Assembly: GCF_037963865.1 (NCBI RefSeq)
Contig: NZ_CP150170.1
Coordinates: 2,790,001-2,854,000, forward strand
Length of the DNA: 64,000 bases
Source: Paenibacillus sp. FSL R10-2734
GTDB taxonomy: Bacteria > Bacillota > Bacilli > Paenibacillales > Paenibacillaceae
Reading direction: 5' to 3'
The translations under genes were made by a program, and so were the position numbers. This document shows, in pieces, positions 62,792-64,000 of this stretch. The first letter of the stretch is position 1; each line of letters begins with the position of its first letter. The notes under the pieces were generated by a model. That model made no database searches, had not been told where the DNA came from, and saw only the letters and a program-made list of their open reading frames with translations.

Positions 62792-62834
62792 AAGAAGACA
62801 GCCTATGGTTTAGCCATGGCTGTCTTCTTTTTTT
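62792..62834. terminator. Terminator after the GH53 gene
   Basis: Stem AAGAAGACAGCC / GGCTGTCTTCTT with an inner ATGG/CCAT pair, followed by seven T residues. It also lies just past the stop of the minus-strand GH53 fragment. Confidence 0.88.
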
Positions 62835-63021
62835 AATTCAAAAAGGCATCCAATGCTAACGTTGGTTTTCCAGAAGAATCAAAGGCGCCCTTCGTGTAAG
62901 CGTACCATGTCCCGTAACTCTCCGGCTCCCAATAGAACACGCCAAGCCCTTTGCCGCCGCTTACCGATTTAGTTTTGCTAATAATATCCGTAAGAAAGGC
63001 TTTAGCTGCTGAAGGTCTCAT
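62833..63021 (-). pseudogene. C-terminal remnant of a second GH53 galactanase
   Basis: A 62-residue frame reads KAFLTDIISKTKSV, GLGVFYWEPESYGTWYAY and GAFDSSGKPTLALDAFLN, which aligns with the C-terminal strand and FYWEP motif of GH53 enzymes (compare FYYWEP in the neighbouring gene). The catalytic glutamates and at least 250 upstream residues are missing, and no GH53-like sequence is seen to the right. The first ATG is probably an internal residue by chance. It is best read as the tail of a deleted, opposite-strand galactanase gene. Confidence 0.7.
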
Positions 63022-63325
63022 TTACAAATCAATTAGGCAGATGATTAGTGGGATATTGCGTAAATGAATTTATACGAATGAATACTAAATGTCCATTTTA
63101 TGTTATTCAAATCGGGAAATACACGGAAAGAGAGTGTCCCCAAAGGGCGCTCTTTCTGGTCTATCTGACTGTCTGGTGAGTAATGACAGCTTTTGCGTCG
63201 ATTTTTTAACCAGAATTTAAACAATCAAAGAACCTCATTTTAACCTTTGTCTTCTACAATTAATATGAAGATGAGTGACAAGGATGTCTACTTATCCAAT
63301 CTTTTGTAAAGGGAGCAACGCTAAA
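63022..63325. other. Intergenic region with one hairpin
   Basis: An A+T-rich 304-base stretch. The only structure seen is an imperfect hairpin GAAAGAG..GTCCC-CAAA-GGGCGCTCTTTC (63126-63156) lacking a T run. No gene, promoter with confident spacing or operator was recognised. Confidence 0.5.
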
Positions 63326-64000
63326 ATGAAGACGAAGAGAACGTTTAGATTTACAAGGATGATTCGAAACATTGTGCTGGGTTTAACCACAATTATGCTA
63401 ATAGTTGTGTTAGTGAATCAAGTACTTTCAAGGTACGAACACAAGAAATACCCTGCATGGGGTCAATATGTTGAAGTAGATGGAAAGAAAATGCATGTGT
63501 ATACAAAGGGGACGGAGGGTAGCGCCATTGTTTTGTTAAGCGGACTGGGAACGATTTCACCTGTATTGGACTTCGAACCCTTAATTAACGAGTTGGCCAA
63601 CCATCACAAAGTAGTCGTTGTAGAACCTTTTGGATATGGTTGGAGTGATATGACCGATAAAGAACGAACGGTGGAGAACATCGTAGGGGAACTTAGGAGC
63701 GTGTTGCAAAAAGCAAAGATAGATGGTCCCTATATCCTAATGCCTCATTCTATTTCCGGAATTTATAGTATGTATTACGCCAATAAATATCCCGACGAAA
63801 TCAAAGCTATCGTTGGAATCGATATCACCTTACCGCAAGCCGTGGACTATTTTAAGGAACCCGTTCCCACTATGCCCAAATATATGAGCTTGGTCGTGCC
63901 GAGCGGGTTGGCAAGACTTGCATCCTATATCAGTCCGGGCATTGTTTTACCACAGGCCGATGAAGGTACTTATACTCTTGAAAATCTAAAGATGACCCAA
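63326..64000 (+). CDS. Alpha/beta hydrolase, membrane-anchored, 3' end outside window
   Basis: The frame is open for 225 codons to the window edge. It has a basic N terminus, one hydrophobic helix (about 15-33), and then an alpha/beta-hydrolase fold: EVDGKKMHVYTKG, VLLSGLGTISP as the oxyanion strand, VVVVEPFGYGWSD, and the nucleophile elbow PHSISG (Ser142). The remaining triad residues should be beyond the edge. ATG 63326 is preceded by AAAGGGAG at about 10 bases. It is probably an extracytoplasmic esterase or lipase-like enzyme; the substrate is unknown. Confidence 0.8.
   Translation, partial: MKTKRTFRFTRMIRNIVLGLTTIMLIVVLVNQVLSRYEHKKYPAWGQYVEVDGKKMHVYTKGTEGSAIVLLSGLGTISPVLDFEPLINELANHHKVVVVEPFGYGWSDMTDKERTVENIVGELRSVLQKAKIDGPYILMPHSISGIYSMYYANKYPDEIKAIVGIDITLPQAVDYFKEPVPTMPKYMSLVVPSGLARLASYISPGIVLPQADEGTYTLENLKMTQ

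Noticed and set aside
1..64000. Transposases, integrases, phage genes, tRNA or rRNA genes
   Set aside because: No such sequences were recognised on either strand, so no mobile island was called despite local composition shifts.

Overview
The window reads as a chromosomal segment of a Paenibacillus-like endospore-forming Firmicute. The signs are strong GGAGG-type ribosome binding sites, frequent GTG/TTG starts, a sporulation sigma factor (sigF) at the left edge, a gerA-type germinant receptor operon, a three-repeat SLH surface protein, YesM/YesN two-component systems beside sugar ABC transporters, and Btr/YwjA-like iron genes. No rRNA, tRNA, IS element, prophage or CRISPR array was seen.

Layout. 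(1) 1-7006, signalling: the end of sigF, then a soluble multi-PAS histidine kinase and a response regulator that resemble the B. subtilis ComP/ComA pair, then a chemoreceptor and a degenerate CheB. Two ComA-box-like palindromes lie upstream of the chemoreceptor. (2) 7188-10190: a BceAB-type peptide-antibiotic ABC transporter without its usual two-component system, and a small membrane protein. (3) 10261-24119, iron: two ferri-siderophore binding lipoproteins, two FecCD permeases, a YwjA-like exporter, a type-2 ferredoxin-NADP reductase, a Btr-like AraC regulator and a 2Fe-2S thioredoxin-fold protein, with four Fur boxes. A gerA-gerC-gerB operon interrupts this block. (4) 24213-24815: an orphan protein with possible aegerolysin-like features.

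(5) 25054-46342, carbohydrate locus 1: a sugar ABC transporter, a cytoplasmic GH2 beta-galactosidase, a YesN/YesM pair, a giant SLH-anchored GH95 enzyme, and a sugar-acid operon (dehydratase, KDG kinase, KDPG aldolase, SDR, DHDPS-family aldolase, GntR regulator). The surface enzyme would trim a galactose/fucose-containing glycan, the ABC system would import oligosaccharides, GH2 would release galactose, and the sugar-acid operon would take a derived aldonate to pyruvate. (6) 46663-54161, mixed: an AI-2E family protein, a carboxylesterase, a VOC protein, a cell-wall amidase, a membrane-fused PstS-like protein, and an FMN-riboswitch-controlled EamA transporter. (7) 54467-62773, carbohydrate locus 2: a second YesM/YesN pair, a LplABC-type oligosaccharide importer and an intracellular GH53 galactanase, followed by the tail of a broken second GH53 gene and a truncated alpha/beta hydrolase at the right edge.

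The most notable observation is a shared promoter architecture. Five sites (A-E), three in locus 1 and two in locus 2, carry AAAT(G), a TTCG-like block ten bases later, and a -10 hexamer exactly 42 bases after the AAAT. This is inferred to be the binding site of the YesN-type regulators and would join the two loci into one galactan regulon. Other highlights are a CheB homologue lacking its catalytic serine and its receiver acidic pair, a ComP/ComA-like system with candidate ComA boxes in front of a chemoreceptor, and an FMN riboswitch controlling a drug/metabolite-type transporter.
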